Source: Xanthoparmelia taractica (taxonomy: Eukaryota; Ascomycota; Lecanoromycetes; Lecanorales; Parmeliaceae). Taken from it: a stretch of DNA of 64,000 bases. Both the position numbers and the translations under genes were made by a program. Within the stretch, counting starts at the first letter, position 1. Each line of letters starts with the position of its first letter. The notes under the pieces are model-generated. The model saw nothing but the letters and a program-made list of their open reading frames with translations, was not told where the DNA came from and searched no databases. This document shows, one piece after another, positions 12,280 to 24,200 of this stretch. Where the stretch lies: positions 62,001-126,000 of the forward strand of contig JANQBS010000083.1 in NCBI GenBank assembly GCA_033085395.1, in the 5' to 3' direction.

Positions 12280-14476
12280 TCAAGGAGGGAGGGGACCTGG
12301 CCCTGTATCGAGATGCTTGCTATGCCATAATCTTACGCTGGGCCGAGTACGACTTTTACACCAGCGATCGACTAGAGGTCATCAAGGACAGTCTCTGAGC
12401 AAGGTTTCCAAAGACGAAAAAAGCATTGGAGCTGATCGAAACCATGCAAGCCCATCTTTACTCCATCACCAGCTAAAAAGCCATGGCAGAGCTACGCAAC
12501 ATTCATGCCTGAATATTGGGTCCATCACTGGGAGGAATCGTTTGATAGCTTGTCGAAGAAGCCAGAAGATAATGAATCAGATGCGGAGGTTGAGGAAGAG
12601 AATGCTGAGATGCCATCAACGATTTCGGAAGAGGGAGCGGAGGAAGTATGGTGATTTAGGTACCGCACGGTTCGTTCTATGAGCGAGTCATTCAGTGGTA
12701 GAACATCCAGAGAAAGACAATCTCTGAGGTTGGCCTGCGTGGGTCAAGACAGACACCACCATCGAGCATGGAGCGGATATCATGGTCCTACTCAAGCGAC
12801 CGACATCAGCGAACAATAAAAACAAATATATATAAAGATGTCAGCACTTCCCAAAAAGACGACAAGCTTGCCATAGTGTTCAATGACCTCATGTTGAATG
12901 CCGCGGAAGAGAACTACGAGAATGCCAAAGCGACGATGCACCCAGAAGATCCTCGCATGAAGATTAGAAAATCCGCGTTATGGACATGGGTACTAAAAGT
13001 CCCTGGAATGATCGAGAAATTTGAACTTCACCCAAGGTCAAACTCCTCCTCGAGCAACTTGGTGAGAAGGGCCCTTGGAAAGAGCTCCGTGGCCTTCTGC
13101 TCAAGCCGAAGAAGCAAGAACTCAACAATGTCGAATGGACTTCGTACGGTAATCTTCACGAGGAATGCGAAAGCATGTTCGTCAAAGATGTCGCTCGAGC
13201 TACCGTATGCACGATTGCGCAGCTTGCAAATGAGTGGTCAAAAGGGATAAAGTTCGACCTCATCATTATAGCTGAAGCGACAGTCATGACCGAAGCTCAA
13301 ATGGTACAGATCTGGCGCGATCCCGCTACGCTATTTTGTATTGGCGATCAACTCCAGCTCGGTCCTATGGGACAGTCCAAGCCACGGACAACCCGTTCAT
13401 ACGTCAATACACGTTTTCGCCGTACGTGCGCTTTCTGGAGAGCAACTGGCCTTATGCCATGTTGCTGGAAGTAATCCGGATGACAGTTGGTCTCAAGCTT
13501 GTCTGCAGCGAATTGTTTTACGGAGGACAGCTGAAGCCTGGACAGACCACCGCAATCGACCATCCGAGCCGCGAAATATCCAAAAAGTGGCATAAACAGA
13601 TGCACCTGCTTCACCCTTCACTGAAAAAAGAGCCCCAAGGTTCCAAATACCCTGTCTTGCTTAATGTCACGGCAAAATCAGAGCAAGAACCATCTGGATG
13701 AACATCACGTATCAACACTTATATATATAATGTGCGGTCGATCACATATTCTGGGTTGTTGAATCCGGGATTGCAAAGCCTCACGAAATCGGGATCGCCA
13801 CGCCATATTCAGGGCAAGTCGTACTCTACTATGAAGTCTTGGTACGGATTGGAAAAGGAAAGCCAGAGCTCCATCTAGACAAAATCCGCGTTGGCACCGG
13901 TAAATGGTGGGGTAAGGATGTCACCGTCGGGAAAACGGAATGGTGGCAAGGTAAACAGGCAGAATATATGGTCGTAGACCTGGTCCGCGCTTCGAACGAT
14001 CAGGGCGACCTGGGATTCATGTCTGATGCCCGTCATCTGAACGTCCTGCTTTCCCGACAGCGACAGGCACAGTAATGTTCGGCGACAGAGACTGTGTTCA
14101 GCTCCAGATCAGTGATCCCGAAGAAATCAAGAAACGCAATCACGCCAATCGTTATGTCATTCCGTTGTTCGAATGGATGCAGAAGAAGGGCTGGGCCGCA
14201 TCGTCGAGATGCCTGTGGATGACTTGTCTCAAAAGTACGTCAGACTGGCTCCGATCTCCTCCTGATCGCAATGACCTCGGCTCTGCTCCCTCAGGCGACA
14301 CTAGCAACTACAAAGCGTCTGGATCCACTGCCGATACGACCTCCGGATGGAAATCATTCATTACCGAGGCGAGCATCGCAGCAGCCGGATGGGACTCAGC
14401 CATTGTCGAAGAGGTCACCGGCGACGCATTCCACAAGAAAGGGAGGGCCGGTAAGGAACCTGAGGCCGAATGGTGA
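12280..14476 (+). pseudogene. Broken superfamily 1 (Upf1-like) helicase
   Basis: Helicase-like peptides occur in order but in changing frames. They include RWAEYDFYTSDRL (12340s), FMPEYWVHHWEESF (12505-12545), and a long frame from about 13035 with WTSYGNLHEECESMFVKDVARA (13135-13200), FDLIIIAEATVMTEAQM (13255-13300) and GDQLQLGP (13345-13366). Then come IRQYTFSPYVRFLESNWPYAML (13398-13462), IGIATPYSGQ (13792-13820), VVDLVRASNDQGDLGFMSDAR (13975-14032) and FGDRDC. The last block matches the SF1 helicase C-terminal motifs. Frameshifts and stops (TAA 12474, TGA 12652, TGA 13699, TAA 14073) break it. The Walker A segment is not found, and the Walker B position reads IIIAEAT where the family has an Asp before Glu. 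Introns could explain one or two breaks but not all. It is most likely a dead copy of a lineage-expanded helicase family. Confidence 0.7.
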
Positions 14477-14759
14477 TTGGTGACGATCGTGCGGTCAATT
14501 GTTATGCTTGGTGCTCAGAGATGTGTTGCTACTACATGGGGACGTTGGGGAAAGAATTGGTATGAGTAAGATGATGGCGGTCTCTGCATGGAACACCCTG
14601 CGGGAAAGAACACATCCGGATGCGCCTCTTAAGAAAGGAACAAGAAGGCCCAGTATTGGTGCTTAGGGGATCTGTGTCCGGAGCAGTAGCAACTGCCAAA
14701 TGATTGGGATGTCCTGGGAAACTTAACCCCGAGGAAGAAGCAGAAGACCAGCCAAGGGC

Positions 14760-15305
14760 CTGCACCAAAGGCTTCCAATATCCGTACCAAAGACTCCAAA
14801 TCCTCCAGTTATAGGAGCCTCAGATACACCAGTATCATCCTCGAAGAATCCTAGTGGCCCCGGATTGCCAAAAGCCCAGGTACCGCTAGCACCTAAGACG
14901 GAGCAACGGCAACTACAAGATCAAATCGCAAGGCTTACTGAGGAGGTCGCTGAACTGCGAGCGATCAAGGAGTTTGCAGATGGTAAAATCAAGACCTTGA
15001 CCATCTTCGCGGCTCACCAAGATAACGGCTTGTGGATTTTGTCCCAAAAGCTACGGGCAATGAAAATGGCGGAGGACGAAGACTGTCGGGAGTAGATAGA
15101 GAAGGAGGTCAATGCTATTCTGACAAAGTCAGATGACGCCGTTGTCAAGCTGAGAGGGGATTTCCCAAGCCTTGAAGTTCTAGTCTCCCAACGCGAGGAC
15201 ACAGGAGATTATGCCAGCACTGCCGCATTGGGAGAATGGATCGAGCAGCGAGATCATATCCAGAAAAGCGAGGAAGAGTCTCTGCGTCACCAAAACAAGG
15301 CCTAA
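14760..15305 (+). pseudogene. Coiled-coil reading frame interrupted by TAG
   Basis: One frame is open from before 14760 to 15305 except for a single TAG at 15093-15095. The first half is Pro-rich (VPKTPNPPVIGASDTP) and then charged and heptad-like (QLQDQIARLTEEVAELRAIKEF). After the stop the same frame continues for about 70 codons with similar composition (IEKEVNAILTKSDDAVVKL). No ATG with good context was found. It may be the tail of another decayed gene, or a real gene whose TAG lies in an unplaced intron. The product is not recognised. Confidence 0.35.
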
Positions 15306-15623
15306 TCTCTGAACACCCTTCCAAATCCTCTTCCAACGTCTTCCGTCGACACGCCCCCTCGGTCCATCCACAGCATGATATCCGGCATTTACCTACTTGG
15401 ACTGCCTTGGCAAGTCTTGGGCTTAGAAGTCAGATACCTTAAGTAGCTGATGACATAGATAGAAGAAATATGCTTTTTACACCCAAAAACGATGCTTGCT
15501 GGTTCATGCCCTTAACAGTTTTGCTTTTGTTGACAGCTTGGTCAAGCCACGATAGTGGATGTTGTCTTCCACGCCACTTTCCTTTTCTCACACCTGGCTT
15601 TTCTCAGCTGGCTTTCCTTTTAA

Positions 15624-15686
15624 ATTGAGGTACTTGGTACCCAAGCTAGTACTTGTTGTAGGATAATAAGTACCAAGTACCTCAAT
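15624..15686. repeat. Perfect 17-bp inverted repeat with 29-base loop
   Basis: The left arm at 15624-15640 reads ATTGAGGTACTTGGTAC and the right arm at 15670-15686 is its exact reverse complement, separated by 29 bases. Each arm contains the GTACC/GGTAC core found in other intergenic islands of this window. It could form a hairpin, be a dimeric regulator site, or be the ends of a small mobile-element remnant; no transposase is present between the arms. Confidence 0.85.
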
Positions 15687-16143
15687 GTTTCTCGGGGATT
15701 AAAATGCATTACCCTGCTTTAAAAATGGATTAAAAGACAAAGCTAGCGTCAGCCCTACTTGCCCGTAAGGGTAAGGTCCCTACTTTACTTATCTTACTGT
15801 ACCCATTCTTACCTTACTCTTACCCCATTTCATTCTGCCTTTCCACCCTTTCCTACCCTTCATCCAATGGACCACAAAACCACAGAACTCTCTCAAATCC
15901 AACCAAATCAACTATCATCTTCCTCCTCCTCCTCCTCACCCAACAAACAAGTCCTCAAGTCCATCCTCACTCCCAGCCACTCACCCACTCTCCATATATC
16001 TGCCGGACAAGACCAAAATAAAATGTTCCACTCTCACGCCCACTGCCATCCTTTCCGCATACCCTGACATAACCTGATCCTCTTCTCCTCCCCTCAAACT
16101 ACCATCCTCTTCGTCGCCCTCTCCAGCTGCATCGCACCTTTAA

Positions 16144-16167
16144 CCCCCCCCCACCCCCCCCCCCCCC
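16144..16167 (+). repeat. Poly-C tract upstream of permease
   Basis: A near-pure C run broken by one A, about 150 bases before the permease ATG. The complementary strand is G-rich and could form a quadruplex. Confidence 0.9.
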
Positions 16168-16317
16168 AACAACATCTGTGCTGCTCTACGACAGGCAAAC
16201 ACATACTCTCTGGTCTCTGGCCCTGCACACCATCCACACCCCCACCATCTCACATCACCCGTTGCCTATCTTGGATATCTCAGAACGTCATCTGCCGGCA
16301 GCAGTAAAGTCTGCCAT

Positions 16318-18176
16318 ATGGCGAACCCATCGTTTCAAGAGACCAAAGTAGACCCATTGGTCTCCTCGCCCGAGTCAAGTTCCCTGGATTCCAACCGCGT
16401 GGGCCACACACAGCCCATCTATGATGACAAGGTAGCACCCCGAGCAAGTGTCCCTCGTCGTATCGTCAACAGCTTCAGGCGGGATCCTCATTCGAGAGTC
16501 ACCCCGAGTGGTGTCATTGGTGCCAATGGCGTCGTTTTCGATGCCGAAGCGGCTGCACAGGCCACTGCGGACTCACCCTTGGCTCGGAAGTTGAAGGGAC
16601 GACATTTGCAGATGATAGCCATCGGAGGGTCTATCGGTATGTCACTCATCTTGCAGCTGGCTAGCTTAGCACTTATCCTCATACAGGTACTGGTCTTTTT
16701 GTCGCCTCTGGCAAATCCCTCTCCAACGGCGGTCCTGCATCAGTGTTAGTCGCATACAGTCTCATCGGCGTCATGCTTTTCTGTACAGTTCAAGCTCTCG
16801 GCGAAATGGCTGTCCTGTTCCCGATTGCGGGTTCCTTCTCCGCCTACTCAACTCGATTCCTCGACCCAGCCTGGGGCTTCGCAATGGGCTGGAACTATGC
16901 AATGCAATGGCTAGTGGTCCTTCCTCTCGAAGTCGTCGCTGCAGCAATCACAGTCAGCTACTGGGACTCCAAGATATCTCCTGCCGCCTGGGTTGCCATC
17001 TTCCTCACGATCATCATAAGCATCAACTTGTTTGGCGTCAGAGGCTATGGTGAAGCCGAGTTCGTCTTCTCAATCATCAAAGTCATAGCAGTTGTCGGCT
17101 TCATAGTACTCGGAATCATCCTCGACATTGGTGGCGGTCCCAACGGAGGGTACATAGGTGGGAAATACTGGCACAATCCTGGAGCCTTTCACAACGGCTT
17201 CAAGGGTCTCTGCTCCGTTTTTGTCACTGCTGCTTTCGCTTTTGCCGGAACAGAGCTTGTCGGTCTTGCGGCTGCTGAGACCGCTAACCCTCGCAAATCA
17301 CTTCCAACGGCCGTAAAGCAGGTCTTCTGGCGCATTGCTCTCTTCTACATCGTTTCTCTAACTCTCGTCGGCCTGTTGGTTCCTTATAACGACCCCCGCC
17401 TGATCGGCTCTTCAAGGTCGGACGCCAAAGCCTCCCCTTTTGTTATCGCCATCAAAAATGCCGGCATCATCGGCCTGGACTCTGTCATGAACGTTGTGAT
17501 CATGATTGCAGTTCTCTCCGTCGGTAACTCCTCGATCTACGGCTCTTCGCGTACCCTGGCGGCCCTGGCAGAGCAAGGCCAAGCGCCCAATATGTTTGCT
17601 TACATTGACCAAAAAGGCCGTCCGCTTGTTGCCATCATCTTTGCTTCTTCCTTGGGTTTCCTCGCATTTCTGGCGGCATCAGATAAAGAGGAAGACGCGT
17701 TTTTATGGATGCAGGCCCTCAGCGGTCTCAGCTCAATCTTCACTTGGGGCTCTATCTGCCTCTGCCACATCCGGTTCCGCAGGGCGTGGAAGATGAAGGG
17801 TTACACGCTCGATCAGCTAGCTTTCCGTTCCCAAGCCGGCGTCCTGGGCTCTTGGATTGGCTTCTGCTTAAATGTCCTGGTGCTCATTGCACAATTTTGG
17901 ACTGGCATTGCTCCAGTACCCAATCAGGATGGCACCCGAGTGACTGGTGCCGCGGCCCTAACACATAATTTCTTCGCAGCGTATCTGGCTGTTCCGATCG
18001 TGCTGTTGTTCTACATCGTTTACAAGGTTCTCTACAAGACTCCTTTCATGAGGAGCAAGGACATGGATCTGAAAACGGGAGTCAGGCAGCTTGACTTAAG
18101 AGAGCTTCAGGCTGAGGACGAGGCGGAGAGGGCCCAGTGGCCGAAGTGGAAGAAAGCCTACAAACTCTTCTGTTAG
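16318..18176 (+). CDS. Amino acid permease (APC family, fungal YAT/Gap1 type)
   Basis: Two exons, 16318-16636 and 16687-18176, coding 602 residues, typical for fungal plasma-membrane amino acid/proton symporters. A hydrophilic N-terminus of about 85 residues precedes KLKGRHLQMIAIGGSIG|TGLFVASG, the conserved first membrane helix with the permease signature; the intron cuts this motif and splicing restores it exactly. About twelve hydrophobic segments follow, including EMAVLFPIAGSF, a conserved FAGTELVGLAAAE block and a GNSSIYGSSRTL block. The C-terminus is charged (LQAEDEAERAQWPKWKK). Substrate range cannot be told from sequence; the general amino acid permease group is the best guess. It converges on a secreted M20 peptidase 365 bases downstream, which suggests a shared role in using external peptides (inference). 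Confidence 0.93.
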
Positions 18177-18541
18177 AATTCATTTTCCGACCTGGAAGCC
18201 TGATCTTTCCTGCGATATGGCTTTCCAGACACTTAATGGCGTTCGGATAAGAGTCTATACTAGGGAAGAGATGGGCAAGCGTTGGGACGCATGGGGAAAG
18301 GGATGGGCTGTAGTGGGAGTCTCTGGTTATGGTTTCGGGACAAGGTTAAGCCTGATGATACCCTATGGTAGTCGGGATTTGGGGTCTAGTTTGGTGTAAT
18401 GGGTCAGGATTCTGGGATAGAAGTCACAGTAATCGGTTATTTTCCTGATTGTTGAATCAATTGTCATATGGTCAAATTTGACTGAAAGGACGAGGACGAG
18501 CTGTATGCGTTCATTCAATGCTGTTATGATTCCTGATCCTG
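18177..18541. other. Short intergenic spacer between convergent genes
   Basis: Contains the two 3' ends (permease from the left, peptidase from the right). No gene or notable repeat seen. Confidence 0.6.
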
Positions 18542-20066
18542 TCACAGCTTTAGGGCAGACCTCACAAGTCTTTTGTATCCCTCTACGGCTGCCAATAGAT
18601 CACTGGCTTTCAGATGCTCATGATCCGAGTGAGCAACCAAGATACTCCCTGGACCATAAAGATATCGCTTGTGCTTGCCCTTCAGGTTTGGTATATCTGT
18701 TCCGTAATTGACCGATATTGTCTCGAACCCTTCCACGTCACTATCAATATACACCGGCCCTGGAAGGAGAAGCCGGAGTCAGTGTCGCCTGTTCACCAGG
18801 GTAAATGGAGCCTCAGAACGGACGTTCACAGTAAAGTCTGTGAGACCATGTTCCGAAACCCAGACCTAAGAATCAGAGAGGAAATGTGGACCTCGAAATA
18901 ACGTACCATAACTACCGCCAATGTAATCAAGCTCTAGGTCCTTGTCCACTGCCTTGACAGTGTCTGAGACCAACTTCTTCACGGTTGCTGAAGACCCAGC
19001 AGCAATCCTGATCCCAATCATGGCGTGGGCTTCTTCAGCGATTACGTTGGCAGCAACCCCACCTGATACTCGTCCGATGTTCAAAGTGCTATTCCCATAT
19101 TTTTCGGAGCCAGGTAACTCCAATTTCCGCAAAGCAACCAGAGCATTCACGAGCATATCGTTTGCGTTCCGGCCAAGCCATGGGTATCCGCTGTGTCCAG
19201 CCTTTCCGTGGGCTTTGAGGGTAAAGATCAAGATGCCCTTGTGGCCAGTCGCGAGTTTGAGTTCTGTGGGTTCGCCGAAGATGACGGTCTGCCATTTCAT
19301 CCCGAGATCGTTCACCCTCCTCATTCCATCGCCTCCTATCTCTTCGCCCACGACAAAGAGAAGGGAGACGTCATTGGGGGAAATTTCTTGCGAAGCGAGC
19401 AAGTCTTGAGTGGCCTGGAACTGTGTAGCTACGCAGGCTTTGTCATCGACACTTCCCCTGCCCCATATCTGATCGTGCTTGTGAATCTCATAGCCGTAGT
19501 ATGGAGGAACCGTATCGATGTGCTTTAGCATTCCCGAATCAGTATTGCTAATTCATGACGAGGTTCGAGTTGACAGTGTCGGAGGAATATAGACCGGTAC
19601 AACTAGCTTTTTGCTCATCCAACACTTGACGAAGGCTTCAAAGCCGGTACGGAAAGCGCAAGCATCTCTCCGACGGGGTGCTTACGCTCGACAGTAGGAC
19701 GGGAGTCTGCCGATTTTCTCCAGGATAAGCCAGGAGATTGAATCGGTGCTTCTGCTCTCTAAGCTCTTCTGCTTGGGACCTTGGTAAGCTTCTTGGTAGA
19801 GGATGGAGATATTGTCTCTCGACCGTGTAATTGTGAGATATGAGGTAGGCTTCTAGGAATTCTCCAACGGCTTGCTCGTTGCCTGAGATGGACTCAATGT
19901 TGACCAAGGTTTTGTGTAGCGAGAATAAGGGACTCTCGCTTAATTGGGATTCATGGAAGCCGAGAGGCTGCTCGAGTGCAGGATTCAGTTGGTATTGAAT
20001 GTGCTGGGAGAAGGTCGTGATAGTGAATACCAGGGCCCAATGGACTAGCCATTGGGTAAAGAGCAT
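18542..20066 (-). CDS. Secreted M20 family metallopeptidase
   Basis: Minus strand, three exons: 20066-19686, 19522-18907 and 18759-18542, 404 residues. M20 zinc peptidases release amino acids from peptides. The start was chosen at 20066 because the product then begins with a hydrophobic signal sequence (MLFTQWLVHWALVFTITTF); an in-frame ATG at 20135 would add 23 residues. Metal-site motifs are complete: HIDTVPP (His, Asp), GRGSVDDKACVA (bridging Asp), GEEIGGDG (catalytic Glu), FGEPTEL (Glu) and a final His in LVAHSDHE. The dimerisation domain has AHGKAGHSGYPW. Both introns are long for this genome (163 and 147 bp). Joining at 18906/18759 gives IGGSYGPVYIDSDVEGF, as expected for the family. 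Resembles fungal CPS-like extracellular peptidases. Confidence 0.9.
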
Positions 20067-20207
20067 GCCGTTGTTTGATGCGTAGACTTCTCTCGTAGTT
20101 CGTAGCCCCAATTGCAGGTTGGAGATGTCAAGCACGTTGTCTTTGCAGTGGCTACTGACTGCTAACGAGAACGGGAGTCATGGAGATTGGAGAGGGGCTT
20201 TCTTTTT

Positions 20208-20241
20208 GGGGGGGTTGGGGGGGGGGGGGGGTGGCGGGGGG
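20208..20241 (+). repeat. Poly-G tract upstream of M20 peptidase
   Basis: Several G runs interrupted by TT, T and C, about 140-175 bases upstream of the peptidase start. On the coding strand of that gene it is a C-tract, as upstream of the neighbouring permease. Confidence 0.9.
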
Positions 20242-20449
20242 CTGACCGGAAGTGGATTTCTAAATCAAAAGGCGTGGGCTGCTGGTGGCCACCAATGGGT
20301 ACAAGTAGAAGTATCCCACCACCGCTAAAAGTACCTAACGTACCTAACCTAACCTTACGAAGTACCTTACGGTATCACCCACCACCCCTGTACGAAGTAC
20401 TCCTGTCTGGGAGTGCAGTGGTTCAGAATTCAGAGGCTGCATCGCTCCT

Positions 20450-20500
20450 TAATAATAATATAATAACAATAACAATAATAATAATAATAATAATAATGAT
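20450..20500. repeat. AAT/ATA microsatellite
   Basis: Tandem AAT units with small interruptions (AATAACAATAATAATAATAA) in intergenic DNA. Confidence 0.85.
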
Positions 20501-21282
20501 TCAATCAAAAATAATAATATTTAATATTTTCACCCTTACCATCAGCTTCATCACTCTCACATCATAATAATATACCTATACTTTGCTGCCTCTCTGTCAA
20601 TACCTTTCACCCCTAACTCTTACACTCGTTTTGAAAGTTATTGATTCGACTTAACTTGACTTGACTTGACTTGTCATATCCTTAAAAGTACTCGCGTCCT
20701 CTCGCTTCGAGGTCACATCCCGTCCTTTTGATTTATTAAACTTTCCGCGTCGTTGGACTATTTATATTACGGCCATACCCAATTCAATCAACACAACTGC
20801 GAGGGCGACTACCTCCGTACATACTTACATACTACTACTACTACTGCTACGAAAACAATTCGATCCTGCAGCAACTTAGTTAGAGTAAGAAGTAACCATT
20901 ACCACTGCATATCTCTCCACATTGCGGAAGCCGACATTCACCCTATTTCCCTCGACGATCCGTCACAACCTGCTGGCTGAAACGCTCCAGCCCCCGTTCA
21001 GGAACCCAACCGTTAAAAAATCCTTCCGTACTCTGCCAACAAACAACTTTCCTGCCCACAACTGCGAACCCTCTACTTTCGATCGGGAAGAAGCAAGCAT
21101 AGGTAGCATCGCCCATTGGAACCTACACGTACAGGCGTTTTTATCCGGGCTCTCTACGTTGCCGCGATTATCCATTGGTTCTGAGGATGAGGTGGATCTA
21201 GCGAAGGTTCCTGTCAAACAAAGGTTGGAACACAACACTTCTCGACTAGGGGAGCATCAAAACTCTCCTCCAAGCCTTCTAT

Positions 21283-24200
21283 ATGCCGATCAAGTTACCC
21301 AAAGGCTTTCAACGACGCAAGTCTTCTGGCAATGCTCTGGAGGAGCTACCAAACCCCCCTGAACCCTCATTCCGCGTGTTCGAGCGTCCCCAAGGCAGAA
21401 AGTCCTTCGATGGAGGCAACACTTACAACAACTACAAGCGTATGAGTCTGGCGCGGCCGTTGAGCGAAGGGCAATTTGGGGAAGATCACCTCTTCGCCGA
21501 TGAGAAAACGAGAAAAGCCCCCCTCAATCGGTACGTTGCAGTATTCCAATAGGCATGAAGCAATATGCTCAACAGAGGACAGGGGTAGCGGTGGGACCCA
21601 GAATTCAGCCTCCAGTGGCGGCCACAATGACAATTCCTCGTCTGAGGCACGGTTCAGTTCCACGTCAACACTACCTTCTTCAGCCGACGTACCTTTGGAC
21701 GATAGACCCCCACTGAATGCTACAGACCCTCACAGTGTATCGATGCCTCCACTTCCTGGGTCAAATTCTCTGTCTTTTAGGGCCGCTGGAAGAGCATTCT
21801 CTTTCGGTCGCAAGAGGACAGAGCCGCCGTCGGTACGTGTAGCCGGACCTCCACCCGTCATAGAACACGCGAGGTCAGATGGCTATGGATCATTCAATCG
21901 GCCAAGAGCAATGACGGAGAGTAGTTATACTAGTGGAAGCACTGCAACACCGCCAAAGCTCCTTGGTACTGGACTTGAGCTCGATCAATCCGATCTTAGT
22001 GAGTTCGGCAGTATGTTTGACAGCTTCGGAAAGAGCGAGATCAAGCTGGTGGAGGAGCCAGAAACGCTGGGTATAACAGATACAGAGAGCCCAGTGTGTC
22101 TCGAACCGCTGACGTGCAATGACCGCCCCGCTGATTGTTCTATAGGAGAAACATTCACCTCCACGGTCTGAGAATTTGACGAATCAATCCCATAGTGAGC
22201 CTTCGCAGTACACCGCTTCCCCCGTCAAGGGCGAGCGATACCGCGGAATGGAAGAGTCCCCCCGTTCCTGGAACAGCGATTCTTCGCAGGGAGGTTTAAT
22301 GGCTAGTAGTAGCCAGCGAACAGCAGAAGGCCTTTCTTTCTATAACAGCAAGTCTTCCGGGTCTCGGCCTGATCAACTGTCGTCTAAAACTTGGACCATG
22401 CCGCAGACCGAGTCAAACGGTCCCCCACCGAGGAAGATGCAGCAAGGACCTCCTTCTGTTGCAGGAGAAGGGTTTCAAGGGAGCGGAGCCTATGCATCAC
22501 GCAAAGCCTCCGCAAGGGAGTCTGCGGACTCCGCCATGTTGCAGGATGAAGATATCACACTAGCGATGGATTCTCTTGCCGCAAGCCGGAAGCTCAACCG
22601 TCAATCCCGGAACTTCACTAGGTACAAAGACAGCGATGACGAGACAGATAACCCGGCTGCGTCTTTGATCCCAGGGTCCTCCTACCCGTCGCCGAATGCA
22701 GCCCCTGGTCCTCAACAACCATCTGGACCGGGCACCCGACAGCGATCTCCAACTCCACTGTTCGACAGCAGCGATCAAGACTTCTCCGCCATCCCATGGC
22801 GACATGGTTCAACAGAGACCACACCTCGAGCACGGAAGCGTGAGTTGGTACATCAAGAGGAACGTTCTCTGTTCGATGCATCGCCTCAACCGACTGAAGG
22901 ATCGGCTCTGCCGGCACGTTCCCAAGTCCAGCTCCCCCTGAAACCCGAAACCCAGAATAAGGTGATGACACCTGCGCAATTCGAGCGGTATCGAGAAGAG
23001 CAGGTGATGAGACGAGAGCAGTACTTTAATCAAGACCTATCAGACGAAGAGGGGGATGAGTATGAAGATGACGACGAGATAGAGCGAAACAAACAGCTTG
23101 CTCGACAGAGAAGGAAACAAGATGCTCATCTTTCCGTATATCGGCAGCAGATGATGAAGGTGACTGGAGAGCAACCTTCTGATTTGCCGGGCGTACAGCT
23201 GCGTCCAAGCGTGGACAGATCCAATCTGAGCGCACCGAATCGTTCGGGTACCCCAACCTTCGGCTTTGACAAGTCTCCAGACCCCACCAAGAACAGTGAC
23301 GACGAAGACGAAGACGTTCCTCTAGGGGTACTGGCAGCGCACGGGTTTCCTTCGAAGAATCGACCTCCTACCGCCCTCAGCAATTCCAGCGCAAGCATCC
23401 AGTACAAGAGCGAATCGTATCCACCACCTCCCTTGTCTACAGCGGGTACATCAGCAGCTGGAGCAGCTCGGGGTCTTCCACCATTTGCACGGAACTTACC
23501 TCCGGATCCATACTACGGGGCAGGCCTTGTCAACTCCTCGAATCGCGAGTCTCTGGCGCTTGGTCATGGGGCTCCCGCATCAGTCCACGGTGGGCCACCG
23601 CCAAGTATGGCACCGGGTGGTCTTGTCGGGGTCATCGCTGGCGAAGAACGTGCGAGGGCTGCGCGAAGAGGAAGTCCTAACGCTCAAGGGAACTACAGCT
23701 CTCCGCTACCTCCAGGCATGTCCCAAATGCAAATGGGAATGCTACCGGGGATGCCGCCGGTAATGTCACCAGGGGAACAAGCTACTGTTCATATGTCCGA
23801 GCAAATGAGCCAGATGATGCAGATGCAGATGCAGTGGATGCAACAGATGCAGCAAATGATGACCAGCGGTACGCCGAGTGGATCTCAATTGCCCTTCGCT
23901 TTTGCTCCTCAACAGCAGCAGATGATGATGACGAATGCCGGAATGTTAGTTCCACCAGGTACCACCCAAAGACCGGTCTATCCAGGCCCACGTTCTGTAC
24001 CGGGAACTCCAGTGGGTGCACAGGAGAAGCAACAGCGCTCAATGAGTATGATGGGTCCCGCATCCGCTGCAGGGTGGCAACCTCAGAATAGCAACAGAAA
24101 TCCGGTGGTCTCAAGCATGATGAGCGGTGCACTTGGGGGGCCAGAGTCAGGCTATACAGCGTCAATCGCACCATCTGAGCGCAGTAATGTCGGCATGCCG

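Larger units (their letters stand above)
15306..16317. other. Intergenic region and 5' leader of the permease
   Basis: Holds the perfect inverted repeat at 15624-15686, CTTACC-rich sequence around 15765-15835, TCC-rich tracts and a long C-tract at 16144-16167 just before the permease ATG. Short open frames here are low-complexity and not supported as genes. Confidence 0.5.
20067..21282. other. Intergenic, repeat-rich
   Basis: Includes a G-tract at 20208-20241, a GTACCTAAC/CTTACG-rich island at about 20325-20375, an AAT microsatellite at about 20450-20520, ACTTG tandem repeats near 20650-20672, and the long 5' leader of the next gene. Open frames here are low-complexity or lack support. Confidence 0.5.

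Noticed and set aside
18838..18906. Shorter introns at the last M20 junction
   Set aside because: They break frame or insert residues not expected in the family; the 147-bp intron gives the conserved GSYGPVYIDSD.
20119..20567. Gly-rich frames over the G-tract
   Set aside because: Low-complexity translation of poly-G and AAT repeats, overlapping the peptidase promoter.
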